Below, one piece after another: positions 35,608 through 35,728 of a stretch of 35,728 bases of DNA; position 1 is the first letter of the stretch, and each line of letters opens with the position of its first letter. The translations under genes were made by a program, and so were the position numbers. Under the pieces are notes generated by a model, which searched no databases, was not told the origin of the DNA, and saw only the letters and a program-made list of their open reading frames with translations. The stretch comes from Thermoanaerobaculum sp. (GTDB taxonomy: Bacteria; Acidobacteriota; Thermoanaerobaculia; Multivoradales; UBA5704), in assembly GCA_021154885.1 (NCBI GenBank), contig JAJKHS010000058.1, forward strand, positions 1 through 35,728. Reading direction: 5' to 3'.

Positions 35608-35728
35608 GCCGAGGGGTTTGAGGGCGGCGCCTGTGGGTTGGGCGGTGCCAAAGGAGAGCTTTCCGGCCGCGAGGACCGCTGAGATGCCCGCCTGGAACGG
35701 GAGGGGTTTGGGGAACCGAAGAGGTTCC
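35608..35728. repeat. Long inverted repeat, right copy (partner 30974-31092)
   Basis: Reverse-complement copy of 30974-31092, close to 90% identical by eye, with small indels. It reaches the window edge in the middle of the GGGGAACC hairpin and probably continues outside. It lies upstream of the ssb promoter and holds no gene. Confidence 0.85.

Overview
This is a high-GC bacterial window in which one strand (minus) carries almost the whole transfer, partition and integration apparatus of a conjugative element, most likely an integrative conjugative element or a plasmid-like island. The left edge looks like chromosomal DNA. The host is probably a high-GC Gram-negative. A kelch/beta-propeller secreted protein with tandem 'GWAAD' repeats, an IPTL-CTERM surface protein and a PqqD-M50 peptide cluster together suggest Acidobacteriota or a relative, but this is inference: the window has no rRNA or tRNA and no housekeeping gene that would settle it.

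Layout. 1-1957 (minus): a truncated secreted kelch-type protein. 2190-2558: its promoter region and a broken signal-peptide relic. 2559-3560 (minus): an intact tyrosine recombinase with all six catalytic residues, behind a perfect palindrome. 3782-7214 (plus): a compact three-gene island consisting of a 41-residue cysteine-rich peptide with a very strong ribosome-binding site, a hairpin, a membrane M50 metalloprotease with an N-terminal PqqD-like domain, and a TPR protein with a degenerate ATPase-like N-terminus. I read this as an undescribed candidate RiPP (ribosomally made, modified peptide) system. It lies between the intact integrase and a second, decayed integrase fragment (7467-7650). 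7215-8615 is remnant DNA. 8616-9124 and 9424-9896 hold small zinc-ribbon-like genes.

10853-11785 is an ArdC-type antirestriction protein. 12140-16353 holds a hypothetical protein, a five-repeat DUF11 surface protein with an IPTL-CTERM sorting tail, and ParB. 16340-25744 is ParA followed, in gene order against transcription, by TrbI, G, F, L, J, E, D, C and B: a complete P-type (Trb/VirB) type IV secretion core in one tightly overlapping operon. 25779-28384 is the coupling protein TraG/VirD4 plus the TraF pilin peptidase. 28550-30771 is a MOBP relaxase plus MobC, with a probable oriT region at 30800-31160. 31282-32627 is a secreted cysteine-rich protein and a hypothetical protein. 32698-35423 is an ssb, large ParB-like protein, small protein operon closed by a classical terminator.

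How it works together: MobC and the relaxase would process oriT, TraG would pass the complex to the Trb channel, TraF would mature the TrbC pilin, ParA/ParB and SSB would maintain the DNA, and ArdC would protect it on entry. Five operon-head promoters share a palindrome around TACATATGTA overlapping a TAGAAT-like -10, so one unidentified regulator probably controls ssb, the secreted protein, mobC, traF and trbB together. Two further palindrome families (TTGCTCATGAGCAA in triplicate; GGCGAACG-N-CGTTCGCC dispersed, even inside coding frames) and a roughly 120-bp inverted repeat (30974-31092 against 35608-35728) are unexplained. The right end of the element is not in the window.
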